This document shows, one piece after another, positions 11,326-21,789 of a stretch of DNA of 64,000 bases. The notes below the pieces were generated by a model that made no database searches, had not been told where the DNA came from, and saw only the letters and a program-made list of their open reading frames with translations. Source of the DNA: Agrypnia vestita (taxonomy: Eukaryota; Arthropoda; Insecta; Trichoptera; Phryganeidae); the NCBI GenBank assembly GCA_016648135.1, contig JADDOH010003994.1:1-64000 (forward strand). Direction: 5' to 3'. Numbering within the stretch: position 1 is the stretch's first letter; every line of letters starts with the position of its first letter. The position numbers were made by a program, and so were the translations under genes.

Positions 11326-11639
11326 TATATTTATATTATTTAACATTCAAGTCACATTAAGGTGAGAAATATAGAAATCTTTATTTTCTTAGGTCAATTT
11401 TATTTTTTCTGTGGGCAATTATATTTTTGACATTTCATTTTTAGGTTAGAATTGGTGAGAATATAAACGGTTGGAAATGTGTCAATCTCGGAAGCATCCA
11501 CGGCGATGGAGCATCTATATCATCTATATATATATATATATATGTGCATCTACATATGATTGCTCAAAAAATGCAGTATGCAGTGCATGGCTTTGCCATT
11601 ACTAATTTAAAAAAATAACTAAATAGTATGAAATGCAAC

Positions 11640-11800
11640 AGGCAATGGGCGATAGCTGATCGCAGACACTAATAGCCGTGCAGTGGCCACCATCGCCAGT
11701 ACGGCTGGTAGCCAATTGCAGACATCAATGGGAGCGCAGCGGCCAGTGTGCCACCTGCAGGGCTTGGCAGCAAGCAATTTGCGAAAGCCAATTTATAAGC
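11640..11800. other. Isolated GC-rich block, unknown
   Basis: A GC-rich ~150 bp with loosely repeated GCAGTGGCCACC / GCAGCGGCCAG and CAGACA.CAAT words inside AT-rich DNA. Both strands stay open for ~70 codons without a recognisable domain. Nothing assigns it to a gene. Confidence 0.3.
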
Positions 11801-12027
11801 TATATTTGCTATAAAATCGACAACCTCATTAATTTTTTTTTTTTGGATATTGCAGTCTTTTATCTTATACCCGACACTTAGCATAGTCAGAATATTTCTT
11901 CATATCTGTATCTGATATCTTTTTTGTATTCAAGCTCGCAATATGCACCCCGTCTGGAACAATTGCACAATGTCGTTGTCAAGCATTAGGTTAAAGCATT
12001 ACATTCTTGCACACAAACTGTGTATAC

Positions 12028-12670
12028 ATGAGTAGCTTGTTGGTCTTGTGTTTAGGACTCTCGTCTCGTGATCCAAAGGTTGCGGGTTCAAATCTCACTC
12101 CAGACCAGCAAGTTAGTCCTATATTCATAGCGCGTTTAGCTTAGTTTGAAACTAACTAACCAACACGCCGTTTCCCCGCAGGGGTAGGCAGAGAGCATTG
12201 AACGCCACACTCTTCTATCCTGGCACACCACTTTTGCTTCGGCCACATTCATACATCTTCTCATACAAGTTCTACGGTTGTTGCGGGGCCATCCTCAAAG
12301 ACTTGTTGTATCTGATCGGCCAGGTCTTTCTCTATTTCTGTTGCCTTCAACACTCGCTTCATATATTTTCTTAACCATCCTTTCCTCATTCATACGTTCC
12401 ACATGACCAAACCATCTCAGCACTCCTTTTTTATTCTATCTATCTGCAGCCAGTGTTGCATTCACGTCTAATTTGTTCGTTCCTTACTCTATCGACCAAA
12501 GATTTTCCACACAAGCATCTTAGTGACCGCATTTCTTTCTACCGCATTTTGAAAATAGTAAAAATATTTTTTTAGCTTCAGCATTTAGCGTTTAGCTTAG
12601 TTTGAAAATAGTAAAAATAATAAAAATATAGACACGTATTCCGTGTTCGCATCTCTATTTAAAAAAAAAT
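12028..12670 (+). mobile_element. tRNA-derived SINE, copy 1, interrupted by a LINE
   Basis: The head 12031-12131 carries an A-box-like TTGGTCTTGTGTTTAGGAC and a B box GGGTTCAAATC (GGTTCGAACC in the copy at 28511). The body resumes after the insert at 12608 and ends GACACGTATTCCGTGTTC...ATCTCTATTT plus a poly(A)-like run. The pol III box layout identifies it as tRNA-derived. The interruption (12152-12587) is listed separately. Confidence 0.75.
12152..12587 (-). mobile_element. LINE 3'-end insertion (GTTAGTTAG-tail family) inside the SINE
   Basis: Flanked by a perfect 20-bp direct repeat GCGTTTAGCTTAGTTTGAAA (12132-12151 and 12588-12607), the target duplication of target-primed reverse transcription. 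On the - strand it encodes the frame-broken C-terminus typical of the family (RTCMRR-like, then ...CGGGGAAACGGCG) and ends in a (GTTA)n tail next to the low-coordinate duplication. 5' truncated. Confidence 0.85.
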
Positions 12671-12687
12671 TACATTTAAGAAATTTC

Positions 12688-12850
12688 TTAGGTTTTCAAG
12701 GCTATTCAGAATCTTCTAATTTGTGTTTACTGATGATGGACCAACACATCAGCCCTGATGATTAACCCTGCAACGGGATCCAAGATCCAACGGGATCGGC
12801 TGGAAAGGTTATAAAAACACGGTGTAATACCCCAGAAAACACAAACCAGA
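12688..12850. repeat. Interspersed repeat, second copy of the 8860 family
   Basis: Contains TTAGGTTTTCAAGGCTATTC, TTTGTGTTTACTGATGATGG and, inverted, GTGTAATACCCCAGAAAACAC. The latter two are opposed copies of the same word, so this copy is a small inverted repeat with a loop around CATCAGCCCTGATGATT. Confidence 0.45.
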
Positions 12851-13129
12851 AGATACATACACAGTTTTGCAAGATGCCTGTAAAAATGCATACATATATT
12901 TGTATATAGATTATTATTATTAATAAACAATAAAAAGAAATTGCAATATTGCACTCTTAGTCAATTAACCTACATATTTCACCCGACCAAGCAACATTGC
13001 CGTTGCAAAAAAAACTTGAACTCATACAGAAACCTCATGGTGCAATTTTTTTTTCGTCGACTGCACATTATTGCAATTGGGTCAGGAATGCACCGCAAAT
13101 ACAAATATTGTATTGTGTTGTGTCAGCGC

Positions 13130-13685
13130 TAACCGTGTCACTTAAAAAATTATGTAAAATGGAATTTTACAAATGTATTGTGGCTTTAAAAAAATATATC
13201 AACATGTGAAAATTTTCATTGCAACTTGATATTTATATGAGAGTTTCCTACACTGTTCCTCTCATAATTTGTGTTAATTTGAGCAGGGGGGAACAGAGCG
13301 AACCGAGGGCAGTAAAAAAATGCACCCCCTAGTATTAAAAATGTTCTTTAAAATTCGATTGAGTTGAGCTGTTACGTCGTTAATTATCTTAGTTATTTTT
13401 TGTGTTTTATGATTTGGCGTGAAATAAATGCGCAATGCACCAACCAACTCAAACTATTGACCACTTATTTGATGTCTGCCTTAGTTTTTACTTTTTATAT
13501 TTCATATAATTTTAGTCGAAACGTTAGAATTGTAAGGATAAGTTTGCGATAGGTACTTTGGTAATCCGTTTGAAGCTTTGTCAGACCAGACCGCCAGGGT
13601 ATCAGAGAAATCAATCCTTTTACTAAAGGCATTGCAGACATCGGACACCGCAAATAAAGGTATTTACTTTGAGTAAGACGAATAC
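13130..13685. other. Intergenic DNA, nothing recognised
   Basis: AT-rich with short unassigned frames (13364-13552 among them). No splice-linked coding pattern or element ends seen. Confidence 0.4.
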
Positions 13686-13689
13686 ATAT

Positions 13690-13795
13690 ACCTATGTCTC
13701 ATTTATTTATTTTATTCCCATCTATTAAGTGTTGGGACAACAGTCTTACGATCCCAATATTGTTATTTTCGGAATACGGCCGATTATAATTTTTC
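13690..13795. repeat. Relic end of the 58938-59688 hairpin element family
   Basis: ATCTATTAAGTGTTGGGA, then TTGTTATTTTCGGAATACGGCCGAT, matches the right arm of the large hairpin at 59600-59670 (GTCTATTAAGTGTTGGGAT ... TTTTATTTTCACAATACGG). Confidence 0.5.
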
Positions 13796-14869
13796 TAGTT
13801 CTTTATGATACTACGTATTTTTGATTGCCTTTCCATTATGTGATACGTAAGAGTTATCGCATATCATTGAATAACTGCTCTGAGTATTCCCTTTTTTTCA
13901 ATTTCATTTCAGTACCGATAAATCGATGTTTATTTGACAAACGACAATTAATTGCTTGATACGTACACACATAATACATGTAAATATAGGATAATATATA
14001 GCAAGCCTCTTGGCTACTATCTACCTTGCTATATGTATAAAAATATCTGCTCTGAGGTAAGTAGCCTTCTTTAAAATTATTTTACTTATATCGATACCTA
14101 ATATTTCTTTTGAAGGAAAGTACATATGTACAGTAAAAATCAAGACTAAAAAATAAAAAAAATCATGCGAGACGCAAGACAAAATGGAAATAAATGCAAA
14201 CGGTAGTCATACTTTTAGTTTTGCATTACATTACATTACAGCATATTTCATATGGATCCGCAAAATAAGTGGCAAGCTGAAATAAAAGTGAAAAATAATA
14301 TGATAAAGAGGAATGAAAAGAAGGAACAAGATAGAACTTAATTTGGTAGAAAAATAAATAAAAATAAAAACACAAAAATGTATAAAGCTGGAATAAAATA
14401 TCTATTATAATACAATATAAAAAAAACGAGCGAGGCTTGCAGTAGTCACATATGATGTGTGTAACATTTGACATATCACAATTAAAAATATCAATATAGC
14501 AATAACAGAAATTAACATCAAAAGCTTATACCTTTATATTTATTAATTTATAAATACAAGTAAAGATAATATATGTGCATTTATTTATTATTGAATTTTG
14601 CCGCACTAGGTAGGTACCGTATATATCTACATACGCATTTTGTTTAGAAATGTGTTTGGTCAATTATATGTTTTTATTTATTTTCATAGATGGCGGTAGC
14701 GTGCCACCATACATATTGTACGAAAACTTTGAATAAATATTTTAAAATAATCACATAAATTTTGAGAATGTAAATCATTAAGGATAGTTATTGTTTACAT
14801 TAATGTAAAAAAAAGTATTTATTGGATAGTTTCGAAGAAATAAGCCAAAATATATCAAAATTACAACAT

Positions 14870-15130
14870 TCACACGCTTGACACCAGCCACCTAACATAT
14901 ATACAAAATCAGAAGGGCTGGCTGTTGGAAGTGTGCGTCTTCGCTGTGATGGCACTTGCTGGACATGATTTTTTTTCCATCGCGCGCGCTCTGCGCACGC
15001 ACATTGGTCAAATGAAATTACGCGCGCTTCCCCGGCGTCCTGTTACGCATTTCCGTCCATTTTCACAAAATCATTGCCACATTGCAGAATTACATTGCAG
15101 AAAAGCGAGAGGAAAGATGTTACACATCAA
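14870..15130. other. GC-enriched unassigned block
   Basis: Contains CpG-rich GCGCGCGCTCTGCGCACGC and GCGCGCTTCCCCGGCG within AT-rich surroundings. One + frame (14925-15164) is open, but it has no recognisable domain and no consensus splice context. The region 13796-14869 before it holds nothing recognisable. Confidence 0.3.
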
Positions 15131-15342
15131 TAAAATAAAATGTTTAAAAAATTTCACAGTATAAATTACATAATTATCTTTGCTCGAACAGTTCGATTAT
15201 TTTTTATTTATTTTCAGAAATAATAAAGGTGACTAGTTTTTATTTCTCCGGTATGTCTCATGTATATCGTTAAAATATATGTTTAATTTAATTTTATGCG
15301 AACAATTAAAGTAAATAAATTTTTGCTACTTTATTTGCTAAT

Positions 15343-15409
15343 TTAACCTGTTCCAGACCAGCGTCGTGTATACACGACACGGAGCGTTTCCTGTCACAGA
15401 AGGGGTTAA
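15343..15409. repeat. TTAA-bounded short element with a perfect palindrome
   Basis: TTAA at 15343-15346 and 15406-15409 encloses a GC-richer 59 bp with the perfect 16-bp palindrome GTCGTGTATACACGAC. It could be a piggyBac-type miniature element, but the terminal inverted repeats are weak. Confidence 0.3.
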
Positions 15410-15584
15410 CAAATATACTTGACATAATTTAATAGCAGTTTCAATTGAATACTTTAAATTTCTAAGTTATATAAAATAGGTTCACTTCGCAACCGTTTAT
15501 TATCAAGTTTCAATTATTGTATCCCAAAAATTGTGTAAATTTCATAACATTTTGTGTAACCTAATTCTTTCTTATCTTGTCTTA

Positions 15585-16332
15585 AGCCATGTATTCATTA
15601 GGGGACAAATTGTCCCTCAACAGCACGCGCGGCATAGAGTCTACGTGACGTTGCAACGTCGTGCACTGTTCCGCGACCTCGCGCACAACATAGCGCGGCA
15701 TTTCTACGTGCCGTGGCAACGTTGCCATGCGCACGGTACCCGAGCGTACTCACTGCAACATTCCGCGGAGCGTCAGTACCACGTGGTATGTTTACAAGTG
15801 AATACGCATGCGCTGTATCTGTCAAGATGACAGTGTGGGGAAATGAAATTGTTCTTGAACTCATCGAGCTGTATCGATCGAAGATCGCATAGAATGTCCG
15901 TCCTTCTTTTTCTTTGCAGTAAAGAATTTCGCATTCTCCTCTTTTTCTCCTCTTACGTTTCGATAAACTCATTAATATAAACAGATACGCAGTTGACATC
16001 ATAACCTCCTAGGGCCACATTTCCGTGACGTGGAAAACAATAATTATTTGCAAAAAGGACCTTGTTTTTAATAATATTCAATTTACTACAGTAAAACCTC
16101 GTTAATTTGAAATTGCGACCCAAAAAAACATTTCGAATTGCGCGGAACCCCGTTTTCGCCAAATGAGATACCGCAGCTGTCATCCATAACCTCATTTCCG
16201 CGACAAGATATGCGAGTCCCGGTGTGTACACGTCAAATGATCGCGTCATTGTCCCCGAAACATGAGCGTAGATGTTGATGCGACATGTCGAGCGGAATGT
16301 TTCGCGATTTGTCCCCTAGTGAATACATGGCT
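15585..16332 (+). mobile_element. PIF/Harbinger-like non-autonomous element, copy 1
   Basis: Termini AGCCATGTATTCATTAGGGG and, inverted, CCCCTAGTGAATACATGGCT are flanked by TTA on both sides (15582-15584, 16333-16335), the 3-bp TWA duplication of PIF/Harbinger. The + strand at ~15828 reads MTVWGNEIVLELIELYRSK then stops, like the start of a MADF domain (the accessory DNA-binding protein of these elements), cut off after ~20 residues. Internal CAGTAAAACCTCGTTAATTT is pogo-like and present in all three copies. The other copies are 24513-25269 (inverted) and 28936-29674. Confidence 0.85.
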
Positions 16333-16576
16333 TTATTTCCCGGTATTGGGATCAAAACATACAAACCATCAAGACGATACGTATCGATCTCGCATACGTC
16401 GACCGGACGCTTATGAGTGATGAGACGTACAATTTTCATGGTTTATTACAAAATGATGACAAATTTAGTAGAATCTTGATCGCATTTTATAAGAAATGCA
16501 ATTAATAATGTTATAAAACATTTTCAAACCGTTATACTTCATTAAAACTGCAAATTTGACTGGGATCACTTGTGAA

Positions 16577-17021
16577 TAGGAAATGCAATCCCGAATCGGG
16601 ATTGCTCTTTCGGGATTCTTCGAGATTAGAAATTCCAATCCCGCGGGATCCCTAGACATCGGGGTCTCTAGGGATCCCGCAGCTTTATAGACAAAAAAAA
16701 ATACAAAATACTTTTGTTTTTTTTTTGTTTATAGAGCTGAATAGCAATTAACGAGAACGCCTTGCATTTTTTTATTTTATTTTTTTATTACTATGTTAAG
16801 TTGACAAAATACAGCATATAATTCAAAGCAATTTTTATTATTGAATGTGACATGAACATAAGTTTTAAGTACTTACTATAAGCTCTATAGATATATACAC
16901 AATTAAACATACTTACAAAACATAAAAAATGTTGATCAATCCCGATAATCCCGATTTTTCGGTTTGGGATTGATCTCGCAAAATGCCTCGAGATCTCGCG
17001 GGATCGATATTGCATTCCCTA
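16577..17021. mobile_element. hAT-like MITE with 8-bp target duplication
   Basis: Ends TAGGAAATGCAATCCCG and, inverted, TAGGGAATGCAATATCG. The flanks CTTGTGAA (16569-16576) and GTTGTGAA (17022-17029) match at 7 of 8. The inside has GGGATCCC and CCGATTTTTCGG palindromes near each end. It lies beside the Harbinger-like copy. Confidence 0.75.
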
Positions 17022-17029
17022 GTTGTGAA

Positions 17030-17200
17030 TAACTTAACGTTCGTTTACGTTTTAGAGCTTTCTGATTGATTGAATTCATTCAATTCATACCTTTCAAACT
17101 TAAAACGTCTAAATTGGTGGCATTACAATGTTATACAATAAAAGTCAAGATACAGAAATAGCAATATTGCTTATTTCAGAATAAGGCCGAATATATTTTT
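17030..17200. mobile_element. Element X, right terminus
   Basis: GGCATTACAATGTTATACAATA followed by ACAGAAATAGCAATATTGCT and TTCAGAATAAGGCCGAATAT matches the right end of element X at 25440-25526. The left end is not identified in this copy. Confidence 0.5.
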
Positions 17201-17554
17201 ATAAATCTCTATACAGGTTGAAAGTTATAGATATTTGTTTAGGTTTCATCACGATCTCTCAGAAGTGATAAAATATAAAACATAATATATTTTTATAAAT
17301 CTTAATAAAGGTTTCAAGTTATAGAGATTTTTTAAAATCCATTACAACCTCTCAGAAGTGATAGAATATATAAAACTTAAAACAAATATTTAATATATTT
17401 TTATAAATCTCTATAGAGGTGACAAGTCATAGAGAATATGTTACGTGCTATGTATATGATGTTTGAAAAAGTCGAAACCTTATAATTTCTAATTCTGCAA
17501 TTTGTTAAAATTCATTGCTTTCCAGATAGTTATCTTTTCATTTGGAGGCGGATT

Positions 17555-17835
17555 CAATGAATTTGGTATGAATGAGGAAAGAATGATAAGAAAGATATAT
17601 AATGCAAAGTGTTGATGGCCCCAGAAAGAGGGAGAGCGACCGCGGAAGACGTGGCATAACCAGATTAACCAGATACTGGAAGATGGTCCATTTGAAGCCT
17701 CAATAACCAGCGAGCTTGCATGCGAAGATGTATGAATGTGAATGAGGCGAGATTTGTATGTCAGGACAGAAGAGTGCGGCGCTCTATCCTCTCTGCCTAT
17801 CCCCACGGGGAAACGGCGTGATGGTAAGTAAGTGG
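17555..17835 (+). pseudogene. LINE 3'-end fragment (RT C-terminus, GTTAGTTAG-tail family)
   Basis: Broken frames encode NEERMIRKIYNA, then RPRKTWHNQINQILEDGP, then a region corresponding to MRRCMN..EAR and a terminal SAYPHG-like GGGGAAACGGCG. This is the C-terminal tail characteristic of the family copies at 12152, 43250, 46495, 47636, 49612 and 56396. It ends near GATGGTAAGTAAGTGG. 5' truncated and non-functional. Confidence 0.8.
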
Positions 17836-17885
17836 TAAAATTTTTAATGTTTTATTAAATTTTAATTTACAATGCCTGTCAACAC

Positions 17886-18374
17886 ATCGACGACTCCTAC
17901 GTATAATATCGTAACCCACAAAATTCAATTTTACAGGAGAAGGATTTGAACACATTTTCGTCCGGTATAAATCTAAATATTGTCCAATTTTTTTGAATTT
18001 TCTTTTCAATATATGTATAAATGACTTACAACATTTAACTTCGGAAAAGACGCGACGTAAAATATCGTATAAATGACTTACAACATTTTACTTCGGAAAA
18101 GACGCGACGTAAAATAACGTAAGTGTTACATACGATAATTTTCTTATGTTATTTTCCAACGTATGTTATCGTAAGTGTTACATACGATAGTATACTTCGT
18201 AAAAAATATGTGATTGTTTGAGATACGATAAAATACGTCCGAAAAAAGTTATTTGTTGCAAAATTATTTTTTTCTTTCTTGGAAATAAAGATATAATTAA
18301 ATACATATGAAATACACAAAAAACTAAAAATCGTCGATTTGTGGGTTACGATATTATACGTAGGAGCCATCGAT
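17886..18374. mobile_element. Terminal-inverted-repeat MITE with internal duplication
   Basis: The left end ACTCCTACGTATAATATCGT with AACCCACAAA is inverted at the right end (TTTGTGGGTTACGATATTATACGTAGGAG), ~30 bp matched. Inside, a ~57-bp unit (AAATGACTTACAACATTT...ACGCGACGTAAAATA) is duplicated in tandem at 18013-18120, and GTAAGTGTTACATACGATA occurs twice. Confidence 0.7.
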
Positions 18375-18449
18375 ATCTAGATGCTCCTAAATTGAATAAT
18401 AATAATATGATGATAAAAAAATATTTTTTTATATTAAGTAATTTATTAT

Positions 18450-18545
18450 AACGCCGTTTTCCGCAGAGGTATGCAGAGAGGATGTAGTGAAACATTTTTC
18501 TCTCCCGACACACTCGCTTTATCCGCTTCCTTACTTCTCGTGCCT
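18450..18545 (-). repeat. Short LINE 3'-end fragment, GTTAGTTAG-tail family
   Basis: AACGCCGTTTTCCGCAGAGG, then GCAGAGAGGA.. and a CACACTCGCTTTATCCGC-like stretch, is the - strand end of the same LINE family, badly decayed. Confidence 0.45.
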
Positions 18546-18649
18546 GCTTTTCGATTACTTTAAAAAAATATTTTACTATTCTATGTACTGTTAATAAACG
18601 TTATTTTAAATAGTCGACTTTTGAGATAATTTTTGCTTTCTATAAAACA

Positions 18650-18930
18650 AAAGATGGCGAAAAAAAACGAAAAGTAAAATAATGTTTTGAATGCAGTCAC
18701 CGAGGATTACTAATTTAGAATGTGCTGAATTCGAGAATTTATATTAATTAAATATAGCTCTAACCTTTCCGAAACTATGTTTCCAAATCACCGTTAATAG
18801 CAAAGGCAGCAACATCTACTACAGCCACTAATCCTCAGTGTTGCGTCTTGTGACAAAATGGTACCTTCATCAAGCGCCTTGAAGTGATTTTTTTTAAAAA
18901 AATGGCGCTATAAAAATCATCATTTTTTTT
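18650..18930. repeat. Relic of MITE Z plus a LINE 3' hairpin
   Basis: 18690-18745 (GAATGCAGTCACCGAGGATTACTAATTTAGAATGT...) matches MITE Z at 63167-63416. At 18868-18925, AAGCGCCTTGAAGTGATTTT followed by AATGGCGCTATAAAAATCATC is the 3' terminal hairpin seen also at 31285 and 47221. Confidence 0.5.
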
Positions 18931-19049
18931 CATACCTACTAACACAGCAAAGACATCAATATCCAATTATGTAAATATCAAAAGCAGCAATGTCCAATAT
19001 TTGGTAGCAAACAGCAATATCTATATTTTAAAGTTAAGTATATCCCTAT

Positions 19050-19060
19050 ATTCCTTCTTA

Positions 19061-19091
<31 letters not shown>

Positions 19092-19495
19092 ATATAGCTT
19101 TATTCCAGAATGTGGGGAGGTTCGTGCAATCCCACACATTCCATATAAAAGAAAATACACACATTAAAAATATTATATAAAACAAAAGAGAAATAGTAAA
19201 ATCATATAACATAGAAGAGAAGTATTAAAAGTAATCAAAAGAAATATATGGTAAAATATCGGCTTTAGCAAGCGATGGCAAGTCAATTATGCGGGGCCAG
19301 TATCTTTCTCCAGTGTGCATCGATGCTGGATGCTGGAGTAAGACGGGCTTCCTGGATAAGGATATTTCCGGAGCTGTATATCCTTTCCCTCATTCCTGCC
19401 ACCCTGGATCTTATGAGGGCTGCAAAGTTGGGAACACGCCCCTCAGTGAACATACCGGAAGCGCTGCAATATCTGGGAAGGCCAAACATCAATAG
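19050..19495 (-). pseudogene. LINE 3'-end fragment (LPRYCSASGMF family)
   Basis: The - strand frame 19492-19283 encodes GLPRYCSASGMFTEGRVPN, FAALIRSRVAG and HWRKILAPHN, the C-terminal tail recurrent after the reverse transcriptase of CR1/L2-like insect LINEs. Downstream on the - strand is a ~190-bp 3' UTR with CACACATTCTGGAATAAAGC, ending in a (TTTA)n tail (+ strand AAATAAATAA at 19064-19095). 5' truncated. Confidence 0.7.
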
Positions 19496-19512
19496 TTATA
19501 TCAAAAATCAAA

Positions 19513-19578
19513 AAATAGTTATAATATATATATATCTAATATATATAAATATATATATATTAGATATATTATAACTAT
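19513..19578. repeat. Perfect-style AT palindrome
   Basis: ATAGTTATAATATAT...CTAATATATAT on the left is mirrored by ATATATATTAG.ATATATTATAACTAT on the right. Confidence 0.7.
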
Positions 19579-19931
19579 ATCCCTTATATCCCTTCTTATC
19601 TACTTGTATCCCAGGAACAGGAACCGAGAAACAACAAGACATGGCCATAACACAAGCAGAAGAAGAAGACACGTATAAAAGCAAAACTGAGGTGTTAATT
19701 GTTTTTAAAAACTTATTTCCAATAAGATGTGTAATACTTAGGTTTCATAGATTACGGAGAAATTTTCTTGAGTTTTTGACAATTTTTTTTTTGTATCTAT
19801 CTCAGACACACCTCAGAGGAATATTGCTACATTTGTTTTTATCCCCCTCGAATATAGTTAATTGTTATAGATTGATTTTTGATAAAACCAATTTTATTTG
19901 GTTAATTTAACGATTATCAAATAATTAAGTT

Positions 19932-20435
19932 AGAAAAAGTAACCCATAATAACCAACTTTTTATTATACTCCATTTCTTTGTAAAATATAACAACAATTA
20001 AAGACGAATTAAAACATATAACATAACACTAAACTTACAGTAATTTAATATATTTCTAAAATGTCAGATGTTTTGAGCTTTGATAAGACACTTCATGCTT
20101 TGAAGATTAAATTCTAAAAAAATTTGTCAGTCAATTTAGATTTTCGACATTCGTAGTGAAGTACCTACTATGTATACCGACGGAGTAATTCAAATTTAGA
20201 AAATATTCCTCGACGTTATCGGGCCGTCATTGCTAATCAAACTTTTCTAATGATTCCAATTTGAAAAAACCAATAAAATTTCTAAGAATCCGAAATTATA
20301 TTATAAATATAAAAAAATTTAACGAAAATTTGATAGATCTTCTTGATCGTCGCAACGAGTCTACTTGCCTTAAGTTTCAGCTCGATTGAATCACGGGAAA
20401 AGGGTCAAAAATCGATCCAAAGTTTTTATAAAGGG
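19932..20435. repeat. Interspersed repeat Y, copy 1
   Basis: AAGTAACCCATAATAACCAAC, ATTATACTCC.TTTCTTTG, GTCAGATGTTTTGAGCTTTG and ATACCGACGGAGTAATTCAAA run nearly base-for-base with 50668-51142. A partial copy is at 22785-23150. It ends near TATAAAGGGAGTAAA, so CTCCCTTT near the start and AAAGGGAG at the end are short inverse termini. No coding capacity. Confidence 0.7.
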
Positions 20436-20469
20436 AGTAAAAATATAGCAGAACACAATTCGTTTATTC

Positions 20470-20578
20470 AATGTTACAATGTTACAATGTTACAATGTTA
20501 CAATGTTACAAAGTTTACAAAGTTTACAATTTATTCAATGTTACAAAGTTTACAAAGTTTACAATTAGTGTTTACAAA
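20470..20578. repeat. Minisatellite of TGTTACAA / AGTTTACAA units
   Basis: Five head-to-tail TGTTACAA units followed by AGTTTACAA units, then a second set after ATTTATTCAA. It is read through by a meaningless frame (NVTMLQCYNVT). Confidence 0.85.
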
Positions 20579-20950
20579 ATTAAATTAAGCTTTTTTCATT
20601 GTTGCTGAGAGTCTTGGCAGCAAGTAAACACTACAATTAATTTGATGCCCTGCCTGCTACACTAGTAGTTTACTGTATTATAGCAGACAGTGCTCTTCCA
20701 GTAGTATAATGTTCAAGAATATTTAGTATTTATATAACATTTGTGAATCAATATTATTGCCAATTAAAATTGAGTAATAGTAATAATTAAATGTTTACAA
20801 TCTAATAATGGTGTTAATTAATTCTATTAATAAGACAAAGGAAAAAAATGATCTGAATAGGATATTTAATAAAATAAAATAAAACAATTAAAAGTATTTA
20901 GAAAGATGAAAGTAAATGTTCTTGTAGGATTAGTATTTTTCAAATTTAGT

Positions 20951-21781
20951 TTATATCATGGATTTTAGTAGGTTTTGGACATGCTTCCTTCCCTTTTCAT
21001 GCAGCCATAGTTTCACTTTTGAAGAAAAATATGCGAGACTATGGCTACAAGTTTTTAGTGTAGTGTTAAGAGTATTGAATATTTTTGGTGCTTGGAAGAG
21101 GTGAAATCTTTGTGAAAATGTTTTTGTGAATTTTGGTACAAGATATTCGCTGTTCACCTGTGCCCTTGTTGAGTGTGAGTGAGTTATTTTTTGGTGATCT
21201 TGTTTACGTCGGAAAAAATATTTTAAAGTGTTGAGTAAATATATTTGATTGATGTCCAGGACGTGACATTCTCTGAAAAGTTCTTCTGAAGGAAAACGAA
21301 ATGGCTTTTTATGAAGAACTCTCAATACCATTTTCTGGGCTTTGCTTAGTGCATCTAAGATAGTAGAAGCTGCACCACCCCAACTGACAGTTGCATAATT
21401 AATGAGTGAGTGACACAGTGCATAGTATACTATTCTTCTTGTCGGTGCGTCGAGTACATCTCTAATTTCTTTGAAAAAATAAACTAGCTTTCTTATTCGG
21501 ACTGTGAGATTCAAAATATGTTTTCTCCAGGTAAGATGCTGGTCTATGTACACACCTAGATATCTTATATCTTCCGTTGACTGCAGATTAGTACAATCAC
21601 AGGGTTTATCTTTTGATTGACATGTATGAATCTGTAGATTTTTGGGCTGTTTTATTACTGTTCTTTTACTGATGGAGAAGCACATGTATTTTGTCTTTGA
21701 AGCATTTACTGTTAGTAGATTTTTGTCAAGCACAATGACTGACATAAATGAGATATAATTTACCGAAAGCGAGAAATACAT
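20951..21781 (-). pseudogene. Non-LTR retrotransposon reverse transcriptase, C-terminal part
   Basis: A 276-codon open - strand frame. After an unrelated start it runs LLTVNASKTKYMCFSISKR, DIRYLGVYIDQHLTWRKHI, VYYALCHSLINYATVSWGGA, LSKAQKMVLRVLHKK and a basic C-terminus. LN.SKTK.M and the YLGV.ID..L.W..HI block are the thumb and C-terminal region of jockey/CR1-clade LINE reverse transcriptases. The catalytic YADD and endonuclease are absent, so it is a 5'-truncated copy, though the remaining frame is intact, suggesting fairly recent insertion. It is followed on the - strand by an AT-rich 3' region to ~20880. Not a host gene. Confidence 0.85.
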
Positions 21782-21789
21782 AATTAATT

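Noticed and set aside
12720..12830. CTGATGA words that might be another hammerhead
   Set aside because: No GAAA block at a usable distance and no pairing stems.
15598..16002. 134-codon - frame
   Set aside because: Mirror frame through the GC-rich half of the Harbinger-like element; the readable domain start is on the other strand.
20951..21781. A 276-codon intact frame that could be read as a host gene
   Set aside because: The SKTK.M and YLGV.ID..L.W..HI blocks are LINE reverse transcriptase C-terminus.
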